Assembly (NCBI GenBank): GCA_020629835.1
Contig: JAHDCO010000028.1
Span: forward strand, 1-50,419
Source: Granulosicoccaceae bacterium
Lineage (GTDB): Bacteria; Pseudomonadota; Gammaproteobacteria; Granulosicoccales; Granulosicoccaceae
Length of the DNA stretch: 50,419 nucleotides
Reading direction: 5' to 3'
Both the position numbers and the translations under genes were made by a program. Under the pieces are notes generated by a model. The model ran no database searches. It had not been told where the DNA came from and worked only from the letters and a program-made list of their open reading frames with translations. Below, piece after piece: positions 9,195-17,981 of the stretch. Numbering within the stretch: position 1 is the stretch's first letter; the number at the start of each line of letters is the position of its first letter.

Positions 9195-10559
9195 TCAGGC
9201 CCGTTCAAAACCGCGGGCAATTTCCCATTGGGTTACCGCACGATCAAATTGCTCTTGCTCCCACTCGGCGCAGCGCACGTAGTGATCAACCACGTCGTCA
9301 CCGAATGCTTTCCGCATAAAGGCAGACTGATTCAACGCGCTTGTGGCTTGGAGTAGGGTACTCGGAATCTCGGGCATACTGTCATCGTTGTACACATCAC
9401 CAGAGACTGGCGGCTGTAACTCTGCTTGCTCTTCAATGCCCTTTAAGCCTGCTGCCATCAGTGCCGCTTGCGCTAAATAGGGATTAATGTCGGCACCGGG
9501 TATACGGCACTCGATACGTATGCCCTTTGTACTTTCACCGCATAATCGAAATCCGGCGGTTCGGTTATCTACCGACCAAGCGATTTTAGTCGGGGCAAAT
9601 GAGCCTTTAACAAAGCGTTTGTAGGAATTGATATAGGGCGCTAAAAGTACAGTGAAGTCCGCTGCATACTTCAGTTGACCGGCCACAAAGTGTTGCATGG
9701 TGGTCGACATACCGTGTGCTGCCACTTCATCGTAGAATGCGTTTTCACCATCTCGTTGTAGCGATACATGCACGTGGCTGGCACTACCCACTCGGTCGCT
9801 ATGCCATTTGGATAAGAACGTTGCTGAGTGGCCTTGTTGCCAGGCAATTTCTTTGGTGGCGTGCTTTGCAATGGTGTGGTTGTCGGCACACGCTAAGGCT
9901 TCGTCGTAACGAATGTTTAATTCTTCTTGTCCCATCTCGGCTTCGCCCTTTGAATTTTCAACCGGAATGCCGGCCTCAAAGAGCGTATTGCGAAGCCGCC
10001 GCATGATCGGCTCTTCTTTCGTCGTTTGAAGGATGTGGTAATCCTCGTTGTAAGCGCTGATGGGTTCCAGATCCATGTAGTTCTGATTACGCAATTCATC
10101 CAACGGCGTTTTAAACAGAAAAAATTCCAACTCGGTGGCCATCATGGGTGTGAAGCCCATGTCCGCACAACGCCGAATTTGTTGTTTAAGGATTTGGCGA
10201 GGCGAATGTGAAATAGGTTGGTGAGTGTGATGGTCAATGATGTCGCACAGCACTAACGCGGTTCCCTCCAGCCACGGCATGGGGCGTAGTGTACTTAAAT
10301 CCGGCTTCATAACGTAGTCGCCATAGCCAGATTCCCAGCTGGTAGAGGCATAGCCATCTGGCGTCCCCATTTCTAAATCGGTTGCTAGCAAATAATTACA
10401 GCAATGGGTCTCTTCGTAACCGCTGTCCAGAAAATGTTGTACATGAAAGCGTTTACCCATGAGTCGACCTTGCATATCGACTAAGCACACCAGCACGGTA
10501 TCGATGCTGCCAGAGCTAGCAGCAGTTTTGAGGGCATCCAGAGTTAAGGTAGCGGTCAT
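9195..10559 (-). CDS. glutamine synthetase family protein, probable gamma-glutamyl-amine ligase
   Basis: A 454-residue glutamine-synthetase-fold ligase. Conserved elements are ATELEFF (metal-binding Glu143 and Glu145), EAEMGQEELN (from 206), SHVHVSL (His262/264), KGSFAPTKIAWSVDNRTAGFR (glutamate/ATP-site arginines) and RIECRIPGADINPYLA. It is embedded in a catabolic operon with aldehyde and alcohol dehydrogenases rather than nitrogen-regulation genes, as for PuuA and GlnA4-type enzymes that link glutamate to polyamines or ethanolamine. I therefore infer amine gamma-glutamylation rather than ammonia assimilation. The gene is 193 bases downstream of dctP, with a hairpin between them. The amine is unknown. 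Confidence 0.85.
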   Translation of the reverse strand: MTATLTLDALKTAASSGSIDTVLVCLVDMQGRLMGKRFHVQHFLDSGYEETHCCNYLLATDLEMGTPDGYASTSWESGYGDYVMKPDLSTLRPMPWLEGTALVLCDIIDHHTHQPISHSPRQILKQQIRRCADMGFTPMMATELEFFLFKTPLDELRNQNYMDLEPISAYNEDYHILQTTKEEPIMRRLRNTLFEAGIPVENSKGEAEMGQEELNIRYDEALACADNHTIAKHATKEIAWQQGHSATFLSKWHSDRVGSASHVHVSLQRDGENAFYDEVAAHGMSTTMQHFVAGQLKYAADFTVLLAPYINSYKRFVKGSFAPTKIAWSVDNRTAGFRLCGESTKGIRIECRIPGADINPYLAQAALMAAGLKGIEEQAELQPPVSGDVYNDDSMPEIPSTLLQATSALNQSAFMRKAFGDDVVDHYVRCAEWEQEQFDRAVTQWEIARGFERA

Positions 10560-10634
10560 GGTGTCTGTGCGCAGTAGGCGTAAGTGAAATTAGTGGTGAT
10601 GAGCTATTCAAAATTGAGTAAATATAACGAGTCA

Positions 10635-10658
10635 GAGAGCCTCTAAGATGAGGCTCTC
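10635..10658 (-). terminator. hairpin between TRAP binding-protein gene and ligase gene
   Basis: A perfect nine-base stem (GAGAGCCTC with GAGGCTCTC) and a six-base loop lie about 95 bases downstream of the dctP stop and 76 bases before the ligase start. There is no uninterrupted T run after it on the minus strand, so it may be a partial terminator or an mRNA-end stabiliser that lets the transport genes be expressed at a different level from the enzymes. Confidence 0.45.
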
Positions 10659-10752
10659 CTTAGTCACAGCAACAGGTGACCAAACAAGCAGTCGTCACTT
10701 GGTTATTTGGTCGCTTGTCGAGCGATTAAACGCATCGGGGATTGTGTCACCA

Positions 10753-11790
10753 TTATCCGTAACGATAAGGCCGTCCTGCCTTTTGCATATCATCATTGTA
10801 CTTACGGAAAATATCGACCACCTGTTTCTTTGTGTCAGATTCTGCGGCAATTTCATCCCAGAATTTCACCGCAGCGTTTTCAACCTGCGCCCATTCATCA
10901 TCAGGAATGGTGGTGAGTTGCATTTTCGTGCCATTAACTCGAAGGTCCGCTTCGCCACCCCAGTACCACCACTGACGATAATAATGGCTTTGTTCCATGC
11001 ATACGGTCAGAAGCGTCTTAAGGTGATCGGGAAGCTCTTCCCAGCGTTCCATATTGGCGAAGAAGTGGCCAATCCATGCACCCGATATGTTGTTGGTTAA
11101 GAAGTAGTTGGTTACATCAGCCCAACCGACCGTGTAGTCCTCAGTAATACCTGACCAGGCAATACCGTCGAGTTCGCCGGTTTGCATAGCCACTTCGATG
11201 TCTTCCCACGGCAGCGTCACCGGAATAACTCCGAACTGAGATAAAAATCGACCTGCGGTTGGGAATGTGAAGACTTTCTTTCCTTTCAAATCCTCTAAAG
11301 AATTGATGGGGTCTTTTGTGGCGAAGTGACATGGATCCCACGCACCGGCGGAGATGTGCTTTACACCCACTTTTGAATATTCGGCGTCCCAAATTTCGTT
11401 CAAGCCGTATTGATTGAACAGAACGGGCACGTCGAGTGAGTAGCGACTGCCAAACGGGAAGTAGCCACCGAACACCGTGACTTCAGTCGGGGATGCCATG
11501 GAATCATCATCTGATTGCACCGCATCGATGGTGCCGCGTTGCATGGCTTGAAAAAGCTCACCCGTTGGGACCAATTGATCAGCGAAGAACAGCTCAATCT
11601 CCATTTCATCGCCTGCGATGGCGTTGAATTTGTCGATAGCTGGCTTAATGACATGTTCAGCCAGTGACGAACCAGCGTAGGTTTGCAGCCGCCATTTAAT
11701 CTTTGATTGAGCAATGGCAGGTGCACCGGCTAGGGTGGCAGCAGGTACAGCAGCAGCTGCACCCTTAATAAACTTACGGCGTGTACTCAT
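10753..11790 (-). CDS. dctP: TRAP transporter solute-binding protein, Tat-exported
   Basis: Periplasmic DctP-type receptor of 345 residues, preceded by AAGGAGT at good spacing. The N-terminus has a twin-arginine signal (STRRKFIKGA, residues 2-11), a hydrophobic alanine-rich stretch and a cleavage site near AIAQ. The body has the TRAP receptor pattern of a ligand-contacting arginine region (FPTAGRFLSQFG) and YGLNEIWDAEYSKVGV. Tat-exported DctP proteins of this subgroup often bind 2-oxo acids or other carboxylates and dimerise, but the ligand here could be an amine-derived acid. It is downstream of dctQ and dctM, with a 61-base gap. Together they form a secondary transporter driven by a sodium gradient. 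Confidence 0.92.
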   Translation of the reverse strand: MSTRRKFIKGAAAAVPAATLAGAPAIAQSKIKWRLQTYAGSSLAEHVIKPAIDKFNAIAGDEMEIELFFADQLVPTGELFQAMQRGTIDAVQSDDDSMASPTEVTVFGGYFPFGSRYSLDVPVLFNQYGLNEIWDAEYSKVGVKHISAGAWDPCHFATKDPINSLEDLKGKKVFTFPTAGRFLSQFGVIPVTLPWEDIEVAMQTGELDGIAWSGITEDYTVGWADVTNYFLTNNISGAWIGHFFANMERWEELPDHLKTLLTVCMEQSHYYRQWWYWGGEADLRVNGTKMQLTTIPDDEWAQVENAAVKFWDEIAAESDTKKQVVDIFRKYNDDMQKAGRPYRYG

Positions 11791-11851
11791 AGTTACTGAC
11801 TCCTTAAGTTAGAAAAATACTCCACTTGCACTTCAACACGATTTGCAACGA

Positions 11852-13177
11852 TTAGTTGCCATACACGGTTTGAGGTAACCACAAGGCGATCTGTGGAAAC
11901 ACCATAACCAGAACTAGCGCAAAGACCATAACCAGGACAAACGGCACGATAGAGCGGTAAATATCCCCTAACGTAATACCCGGTGGTGACATTGCGCGCA
12001 TCAAAAACAGGTTGTATCCAAACGGCGGTGTCATGTAAGCAACCTGTGTGGTGATGGTATAGAGAACGCCATACCAAATTAAATCAAAGCCCAATGCACC
12101 CACCAGTGGTATGTAAAGCGGCGCCACAATAACCAACATAGCGGTGTCATCCAGGAAGGTGCCCATTAAGATAAAGCTGAGCTGCATTAGGATCAGAATC
12201 ATCCAGGGGCTCAAGCCTAAACGTTCGGTGAATAAACTTTCGATCGCTTTGACAGCCCCCAGGCCATCGAACACAGCGCCAAATGCCAGGGCGGCAAGAA
12301 TGATCCACATAAACATGCAGGTGATGCCCAGTGTGTTCCTGACCGATGTCTCGAATACGGTCCAGGTCATTCGGCGTTTAAGGCAGGCTGCGAGGAATGC
12401 GGCGATAGCACCAATCGCTGAACTTTCTACCAATGATGTCCAACCGTTGATAAACGGCACCATCATTGAAAAGAAAATTCCTAGTGGTAGTAAGCCTGAG
12501 ACCAGCAGCTTATATTTTTCAGCTGCGGGCATATCGCGTTCTTCAGGTGGCAACGCAGGGCCTAAGCTGGGGTTAAGCTTGCAGCGTAAAGCGATATACA
12601 CAATAAACAGTGTGGCCATCATCAGGCCAGGTACCACCCCAGCCAACCAGAGTTGGCCAACCGGCTGGCGTGCAATCATGGCGTACAGTACCAACACCAC
12701 AGAGGGCGGAACCAATATGCCCAGGGAACTGCCTGCTTGTACTACCCCCGTGACCATTCGTTTGTCATAACCACGCCTGAGTAGTTCCGGTAACGCGATA
12801 GTGGCACCTATCGCCATGCCGGCCACGGATAAACCGTTCATGGCCGACACCAGCACCATTAAGCCAATGGTGCCGATGGCAAGCCCGCCGCGTATACCGC
12901 CCATCCACACATGGAACATCCGATACAAGTCATCAGCAATACGACTCTCTGACAACACGTAACCCATAAACACAAACATAGGCACGGTCAACAGTGGGTA
13001 CCAGCGCATGAGTTTGATGGCCTGTGAGAAAGCTACATCAAACCCACCACGTTCACCCCACAGTACTAATGCGGCGATTACTGCAACAAACCCAATCGCT
13101 CCGAAGACGCGCTGCCCTGAAAACAGTAGCAACATCATGGACGAGAACATCAGCAAGGCGATGAGTTCGTAAGACAT
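11852..13177 (-). CDS. dctM: TRAP transporter large permease
   Basis: Inner-membrane DctM subunit of 441 residues with about 12 hydrophobic segments and the typical regions LTVPMFVFMGYVLSESRIADDLY, GLSVAGMAIGATIALPE and GSSLGILVPPSVVLVLYA. It forms the substrate-translocating channel. Its ATG shares one base with the dctQ stop codon (TGATG), so the two are translationally coupled. The C-terminal part includes TPPFGYNLFLMRA, a well-conserved TRAP large-subunit stretch. Length is normal for the family. Confidence 0.93.
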   Translation of the reverse strand: MSYELIALLMFSSMMLLLFSGQRVFGAIGFVAVIAALVLWGERGGFDVAFSQAIKLMRWYPLLTVPMFVFMGYVLSESRIADDLYRMFHVWMGGIRGGLAIGTIGLMVLVSAMNGLSVAGMAIGATIALPELLRRGYDKRMVTGVVQAGSSLGILVPPSVVLVLYAMIARQPVGQLWLAGVVPGLMMATLFIVYIALRCKLNPSLGPALPPEERDMPAAEKYKLLVSGLLPLGIFFSMMVPFINGWTSLVESSAIGAIAAFLAACLKRRMTWTVFETSVRNTLGITCMFMWIILAALAFGAVFDGLGAVKAIESLFTERLGLSPWMILILMQLSFILMGTFLDDTAMLVIVAPLYIPLVGALGFDLIWYGVLYTITTQVAYMTPPFGYNLFLMRAMSPPGITLGDIYRSIVPFVLVMVFALVLVMVFPQIALWLPQTVYGN

Positions 13178-13761
13178 CAGATAACCTCACCACGGATACG
13201 CAACACGTCTTTGAATAATTCTGAAAGGGTTTGCAAAATCATCAGGATAATTGCGATACACAATACGGCCTTTATCGGCCAAAGGTAGGGTCGCCAAATT
13301 GTACGGCTACGCTCCATGGTGCCGAGTACGTCGTCTTGGGTGCCACTCAAGAACGCACCAAAAAGTTTGGTAAAAAATTCAAATGGTGCGGAGCCGAAGT
13401 ACCCTAAAGAATAAGCCGTGGAACCCACGGCGCCCCACAGCAGCACGCACAGGTAGATAAGTAAACAGAACACTGTGACAGCGTCTGTCCAGGCTTTTCG
13501 TTTGACGGACCAGTTGTCGTAAAACAAATCCATCCGCACATGGGAGCCCAGTTGAATGGCGTAGGGCCCACCCAGGAAAACATACGCGATCATCGCGTAT
13601 TGCGCACCTTCCAGCGTCCACAGTGATGGTGTGTCCATCGATTTACTGACGATAGACCAAAGAAGAATTCCCATTAAAACAAAGATACCGAACATCACTA
13701 CACGACCAATGGCTTTATTGATCGCATCAACCACGATGATGTACGTTCTTAAAATACTCAT
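13177..13761 (-). CDS. dctQ: TRAP transporter small permease
   Basis: A 194-residue DctQ-type subunit with four predicted helices (about residues 18-38, 52-72, 94-116 and 162-182). It carries the family pattern of an aromatic-rich second helix followed by LGSHVRMDLFYD. It is slightly long because of a loop before the last helix. It overlaps the amidohydrolase-like gene upstream by four bases and dctM by one, so all three are in one transcript. Confidence 0.9.
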   Translation of the reverse strand: MSILRTYIIVVDAINKAIGRVVMFGIFVLMGILLWSIVSKSMDTPSLWTLEGAQYAMIAYVFLGGPYAIQLGSHVRMDLFYDNWSVKRKAWTDAVTVFCLLIYLCVLLWGAVGSTAYSLGYFGSAPFEFFTKLFGAFLSGTQDDVLGTMERSRTIWRPYLWPIKAVLCIAIILMILQTLSELFKDVLRIRGEVI

Positions 13762-14522
13762 AGCGGAACCTGGCGCTGTGAGGTTACCGGGAGTTTCAGG
13801 ACGTTAAGTAGCATCAACGCTTCAGTGAGCCAGCTGGCCAGTTGCATAGCCATACTTTCCTGTTGTGAGGCGGTTTCAATCAAATCGCTTCGTACTTCCA
13901 ACATGACATTTAAATAGTTATTGGGCAGGGCGTGTTCACGTAACGTGTGAGTTACACCGTCTGCGGGCCCGTAAGGCTGGTTTCTATCCGCCTGTAGGTT
14001 AGTTACGCAGCCGAGAAGTGCATCCGCTAAGCGGGTATCTGTGTCATGTAAAATTCCAAGCTCGGTGGTACGGGTAACGCCGTTATACACCGGTGTAAAG
14101 GAATGCACTGTGACGATTACAGGCTCTTGTTTGCTAGCTGTAAGGATGTTGCGCAGACACGTACGGAAGGGTTCGTAAAATGTATTTGCGCGCTCTTCTC
14201 GTTGCTGTGTGCTCAGATCAACATTGCCCGGGATGGTGTGCGATTCACTGTGAGAGGGAATGGCGCTCTGTGCTTCGGGCGGGCGGTTGCAGTCGTACAG
14301 TAGTCGTGATGCGTTGCTGTGCACGAGCGGACTATCGAACTTTCTGGCTAAGAGTTTAGCAACAGAGAGTGCGCCCGGATCCCACGCAATGTGGCTTTGG
14401 CGTAAAGGTGCATCCAGGCCCAAAAAGTTATAGTGCTCTGGCATGTAGGCGCTAGCGTGTTCACACACCAGAACAACCGGGTGTTGCCCGTTAGCGTTGT
14501 ATACGCCTGCCATCTCACTCAT
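13758..14522 (-). CDS. N-formylglutamate amidohydrolase family protein
   Basis: A 254-residue member of the FGase family, with the N-terminal VVLVCEHASAYMPEHY and IAWDPGALSVAKLLA blocks and the VTVHSFTPVYNG motif; the acids and histidines in these blocks are the likely metal site. Known members hydrolyse N-formyl-L-glutamate in histidine degradation, but no hut genes are present. It is the first gene of the TRAP operon, overlapping dctQ by ATGA, and the block also contains a gamma-glutamyl ligase-like enzyme. I infer that it hydrolyses an amide of glutamate or the imported compound itself. The ATG at 14513 is an alternative start. Confidence 0.85.
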   Translation of the reverse strand: MSEMAGVYNANGQHPVVLVCEHASAYMPEHYNFLGLDAPLRQSHIAWDPGALSVAKLLARKFDSPLVHSNASRLLYDCNRPPEAQSAIPSHSESHTIPGNVDLSTQQREERANTFYEPFRTCLRNILTASKQEPVIVTVHSFTPVYNGVTRTTELGILHDTDTRLADALLGCVTNLQADRNQPYGPADGVTHTLREHALPNNYLNVMLEVRSDLIETASQQESMAMQLASWLTEALMLLNVLKLPVTSQRQVPL

Positions 14523-14638
14523 GTGCCGACCATAGAGTTACTTAACCCCGCATCGTCAATGATGTAAAGTGTTATTCAGAAGAGCACTCGCTGTCAACTA
14601 TTATTCAAAACGCACGATTTAAGTGCAGAGGCTGCCAG

Positions 14639-15514
14639 ATGAGCAAAACCGGACCGAAAGTCACTATTGCAGAGAAGCTGCGCGAGCAGAGTGACGTACT
14701 GACCCGTTCAGAACGCCAACTCAGCGATGTCATTCTTCTTAATTACCCCGTTTCGGGGTTGGGTTCGATTACGGCATTAGCAGAAGCGGCTGAGGTATCC
14801 ACACCAACGGTTGCGCGACTGGTTCAGAAGTTGGGTTTCTCGGGTTTTCCAAGTTTCCAACAAGCGCTGCGTGAAGAGTTGGATGAGGCCATATCCAGCC
14901 CGCTGGCTAAACGTGAGCGATGGGTCAACGATGCCCCTGACGAGCACATCTTGAATCGTTTTACAAAAGCTGTAATAGACAATATCAGCCAGTCTTTGGA
15001 TGAAGTAGACCCAAAGGTGTTCAAGCGTGCTTGTGATCTTATTGCTGATCCCAAACGGCGGGTGTTTGTCGTTGGAGGGCGCATCACGCGAACACTGGCA
15101 GACTATTTCTTTTTGCACCTGCAAGTGGTCAGGGATCAGGTAACGCATGTGGCATCGAATTCAAATTCCTGGGCGCATTATCTGCTCGACACGCGCAAAA
15201 ATGATGTCGTGGTGATATTTGATATTCGCCGATACGAGAATTCAACCTTACGGTTGGCGGAAGCCGCTCGAGAGCGTAACGCCAAAATTATATTGTTTAC
15301 TGATCAATGGTCGTCACCGGTTGATGCTATTGCGGACATTACGTTTAAAAATCGTATTTCTGCACCCAGCGCGTGGGATTCGAATGTGTCGTCCATGTTG
15401 CTTGCCGAAATTGTTATAGCGGAAGTACAGGAGCGTAATTGGAAAACTACGCGTAAGCGGATGGAGACGCTTGAAGCGATGTTTGATAAGAGTCGGGTGT
15501 TTCGGAAGTTCTAG
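14639..15514 (+). CDS. MurR/RpiR family transcriptional regulator
   Basis: A 291-residue regulator with an N-terminal RpiR helix-turn-helix (about residues 10-85; ALAEAAEVSTPTVARLVQKLGFSGF is the recognition part) and a C-terminal SIS sugar-isomerase-like domain (about 125-250, starting with RRVFVVGGRITRTLA). It is divergent from the amidohydrolase-TRAP operon across 116 bases and is preceded by GAGG. RpiR proteins sense a phosphorylated sugar or similar small metabolite through the SIS domain. It is the natural candidate to control the operon. Copies of TTATTCA at 14572 and 14601 in the shared promoter region could be part of its site. Confidence 0.9.
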   Translation: MSKTGPKVTIAEKLREQSDVLTRSERQLSDVILLNYPVSGLGSITALAEAAEVSTPTVARLVQKLGFSGFPSFQQALREELDEAISSPLAKRERWVNDAPDEHILNRFTKAVIDNISQSLDEVDPKVFKRACDLIADPKRRVFVVGGRITRTLADYFFLHLQVVRDQVTHVASNSNSWAHYLLDTRKNDVVVIFDIRRYENSTLRLAEAARERNAKIILFTDQWSSPVDAIADITFKNRISAPSAWDSNVSSMLLAEIVIAEVQERNWKTTRKRMETLEAMFDKSRVFRKF

Positions 15515-15568
15515 CGTTTACAGTCAGTTTTCTGGAATACACGGTGGAGTGGAAGCTGGAGGAGTTTT

Positions 15569-15880
15569 TTGAGTTGCGATGATAATACTTTGATGAAGTC
15601 GCAAATTTCTATCTTTAAGGATTGGTCGAAAGTAAAGCGCTGGGTGGTGTTGGTAGCGGTACTTCTGCCAACCGCATGCTCGCAGCGCATCGCCATAAAA
15701 CCGTTTACAACCGATGGGTGTAGTGCTTTTCCAGATGGTTCCCCAACTGAAAATACAGTCTGGCTGTCATGTTGCGAAGCACACGATTTGGCTTACTGGA
15801 AAGGCGGTACACGTAAACAGCGAGCGGCCGCCGACGAAGAACTCGAACAGTTTGTGAGTGATGTAGGTGAGCCTGTTTGA
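15569..15880 (+). CDS. small exported phospholipase A2-like protein
   Basis: A 103-residue protein starting at TTG, five bases after a strong GGAGGAG (15557-15563); ATG 15593 is an alternative. A hydrophobic segment (about 25-36) ends in PTAC, a possible though imperfect lipobox. The rest has the phospholipase-A2-like signature: TDGCSAFPDG, then WLSCCEAHDLAYWKGGT with the Cys68-Cys69 pair and the His72-Asp73 dyad. Phospholipases of this fold use that dyad with a bound calcium. The sequence ends soon after the second helix, so it may be C-terminally short. The downstream gene is separate in function. Activity is uncertain. Confidence 0.6.
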   Translation: MSCDDNTLMKSQISIFKDWSKVKRWVVLVAVLLPTACSQRIAIKPFTTDGCSAFPDGSPTENTVWLSCCEAHDLAYWKGGTRKQRAAADEELEQFVSDVGEPV

Positions 15881-15965
15881 TTGGAATCTGGAATCCGAGT
15901 ATTGCAAATTACTTGCAAGCCGAATCGGTTCTGGCACACATCGACACGAAATTGTGAGGTTGAAA

Positions 15966-16340
15966 ATGAATTATGTTATTCGGTGGCAGCGTTTTGAGGG
16001 CCTTATTGTCTTTGTGGCGGCGGTGTTGATTTACGTTAACCTTCCGACGGCACTGCCTTGGTGGCTGGCGATCCTAGTGTTTTTTGCACCCGACTTAAGC
16101 TTTTTTGCCTACCTTTTTGGAACTAAGGTGGGTGCTTTTGCTTATAACCTGGTCCATGTCTATGCCTTCGGGGTTGTATTTCTAGCCCTCGGGAATCTGC
16201 TTCAACTTGAGTTGATGTTCGCACTTGGTGTGCTTTGGCTGGCGCATTCCGGTTTCGATCGAATGTTAGGGTATGGCCTTAAATTGCCCGAGGGATTTAA
16301 TAAAACACATCTGGGTTCGGTCGGTGTAAGTAAGTCATAA
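15966..16340 (+). CDS. DUF4260 family membrane protein
   Basis: The ATG at 15966, preceded by GAGG (15954-15957), gives a 124-residue protein beginning with the family-typical WQRFEGLIVF; an in-frame upstream GTG at 15867 would add 33 unrelated residues. Four hydrophobic segments are visible, with the hallmark APDLSFFAYLFGTKVGAFAYNLVHVYAFG in the centre and HSGFDRMLGYGLKLPEGF near the end. Function of the family is unknown. No obvious relation to the neighbours. Confidence 0.82.
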   Translation: MNYVIRWQRFEGLIVFVAAVLIYVNLPTALPWWLAILVFFAPDLSFFAYLFGTKVGAFAYNLVHVYAFGVVFLALGNLLQLELMFALGVLWLAHSGFDRMLGYGLKLPEGFNKTHLGSVGVSKS

Positions 16341-16452
16341 CGGTTAGCTAGTGCTGATCAAGGCTAGAGGGTATCTCCGTTCACATCTTGTAGATACCAT
16401 TGCATACGCAGTACAGTAGCTGCTCATTAGATTCAGACTGGCTCATTTGTGT

Positions 16453-17178
16453 ATGCGGCTAAAACATAAAAAAGCACTGGTAACCGGCGCCGCTGGTGGT
16501 ATTGGCCAGGCCATAGTATCGGCGCTTACTGCGGAAGGGGCGTTGGTTACCGGAACGGACCGGGCTAACCTAAGGATGAGCTTCAGCATAGAAGGGGATC
16601 TTTCTGACAAGGCATTCTGCGATAGCCTACCTGGGGAAGCCGCTCGGCTTATGGATGGTTTGGATATTGTTGTAAATAACGCGGGCATTATTACTCGAGG
16701 GGACATTTCACAAGCGACGGATTTAGATTTTCAGCAGACTATGGCCATAAATGTAGAGGCGCCGTTTCGAATTTGTCGGGCGGCTATTCCATTAATGGCT
16801 GCATCCGGTGGTGGCGCGATTGTGAATACATCGTCTTGCTGGGGTGTACATCCTGGTCCAAATCATCCGCTATACGTTATGTCTAAAGCGGCGGTCGCCT
16901 CACTCACGCAATGTCTCGGTATGGATCACGCGCATCAGAATATTCGGGTGAACGCGGTATGTCCTAATGAAGTCAACACACCCATGATTCGAACCGGGTT
17001 TGAAACACGTGGTCTGGATCCTGATAAAGCGATTGATGAATTAAACGCCTCTGTGCCGTTAGGGCGTATTGCGGAACCGGAAGATATTGCGGATGTGGTG
17101 GTTTTTCTTGCGTCAGATCAGTCTCGATATATGTGTGGTGCATTGTTAGAGGTAAATGGAGGTAAGTCGGTTCAATGA
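16453..17178 (+). CDS. SDR family oxidoreductase
   Basis: Classical short-chain dehydrogenase of about 242 residues. The nucleotide motif TGAAGGIG (11-18) and NNAG (75-78) are present, with the catalytic set Asn100, Ser127/128, Tyr141 and Lys145. D36 after the second strand suggests NAD preference. The C-terminal [21 protein letters not shown] and [13 protein letters not shown] are standard. It overlaps the next SDR gene by four bases (ATGA), so the two are coupled and may act on the same compound or as a dehydrogenase/epimerase pair. Substrate unknown. The TTG at 16447 is a minor alternative start. Confidence 0.88.
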   Translation: MRLKHKKALVTGAAGGIGQAIVSALTAEGALVTGTDRANLRMSFSIEGDLSDKAFCDSLPGEAARLMDGLDIVVNNAGIITRGDISQATDLDFQQTMAINVEAPFRICRAAIPLMAASGGGAIVNTSSCWGVHPGPNHPLYVMSKAAVASLTQCLGMDHAHQNIRVNAVCPNEVNTPMIRTGFETRGLDPDKAIDELNASVPLGRIAEPEDIADVVVFLASDQSRYMCGALLEVNGGKSVQ

Positions 17179-17909
17179 CTTGCTTTAACGAAAAAGTGAT
17201 ACTGGTTACTGGAGGTAGCTCGGGCATTGGAGCTGCGTGTGTTCAGGCGTTTACGAAAGCCGGTGCAACGGTAGTAGCCGCGCAGCGCAGCAAAAGCGCG
17301 CAGGGAAACGCGATTTGTGCTGACTTCCTGGACCCGAGTGCACCACAGAGAGTAGTGAACGAGATTATTGATGTGTATGGACAGTTGGATGTGTTAATCA
17401 ATAACGCCGGACTTATGCTTGAGGGTGATGTAGTGGAAGCCACACCAGACGACTGGGCCAATACCCTTCAAGTCAATCTCACTGCCCCATTTTTATTAAC
17501 CAAGTACGCCATGCCGCATCTTAAAAGACGCCAAGGGTCAATCGTGAATATCGGCTCCATTGAGGGGCTTGGCTCTAACCCCCGTCATCCGGCTTACTGT
17601 GCATCTAAAGCAGGATTACATGGGCTAACGCGAGCTGTGGCTGTGGATCATGGCAAAGATGGTGTGCGGTGTAACGCTGTCGCGCCCGGTTGGATTGATA
17701 CTGAGCTGAATATCGCGTTCATCGAAAGCTTGGGTGACCCGGTGGAATTCAGAGAAAAAATTGGTGGTATTCACCCGGTAGGGCGTACTGGTCAGCCGGA
17801 AGAAGTGGCTGCGCTGGTTTTATGGCTGGCGTCTGATGACGCAAGTTTTGTTACCGGTCAGGTATGGACGGTGGATGGAGGGCGAACCAGCCAGCTAAGC
17901 TTGCCGTAG
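17175..17909 (+). CDS. SDR family oxidoreductase
   Basis: Second classical SDR, 244 residues, with TGGSSGIG (12-19), NNAG (76-79), Ser128, Tyr141 and Lys145 (YCASK), and a C-terminal [20 protein letters not shown]38 in the AAQRSKS segment after the second strand hints at NADP use, in contrast to the partner SDR. The coupled pair lies 0.9 kb downstream of the RpiR-type gene on the same strand and could extend the catabolic block, but there is no direct evidence of co-transcription with it. Confidence 0.88.
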   Translation: MTCFNEKVILVTGGSSGIGAACVQAFTKAGATVVAAQRSKSAQGNAICADFLDPSAPQRVVNEIIDVYGQLDVLINNAGLMLEGDVVEATPDDWANTLQVNLTAPFLLTKYAMPHLKRRQGSIVNIGSIEGLGSNPRHPAYCASKAGLHGLTRAVAVDHGKDGVRCNAVAPGWIDTELNIAFIESLGDPVEFREKIGGIHPVGRTGQPEEVAALVLWLASDDASFVTGQVWTVDGGRTSQLSLP

Positions 17910-17981
17910 TGAGTTGTTGCCGATTGGTTAACCGGTGTTATATTGTTCATTAGCTGACTGGAAACCATAGCAGAGGAGGTT

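Noticed and set aside
13758-14522. HutG of histidine degradation
   Set aside because: No hutH, hutU or hutI is in the window; the gene is tied to a TRAP operon and a ligase, so a histidine role is not supported.
15867-15965. Upstream extension of the DUF4260 gene from GTG 15867
   Set aside because: It overlaps the phospholipase-like gene, has no ribosome site and the added 33 residues do not resemble the family, whereas ATG 15966 has GAGG and starts with the family motif.
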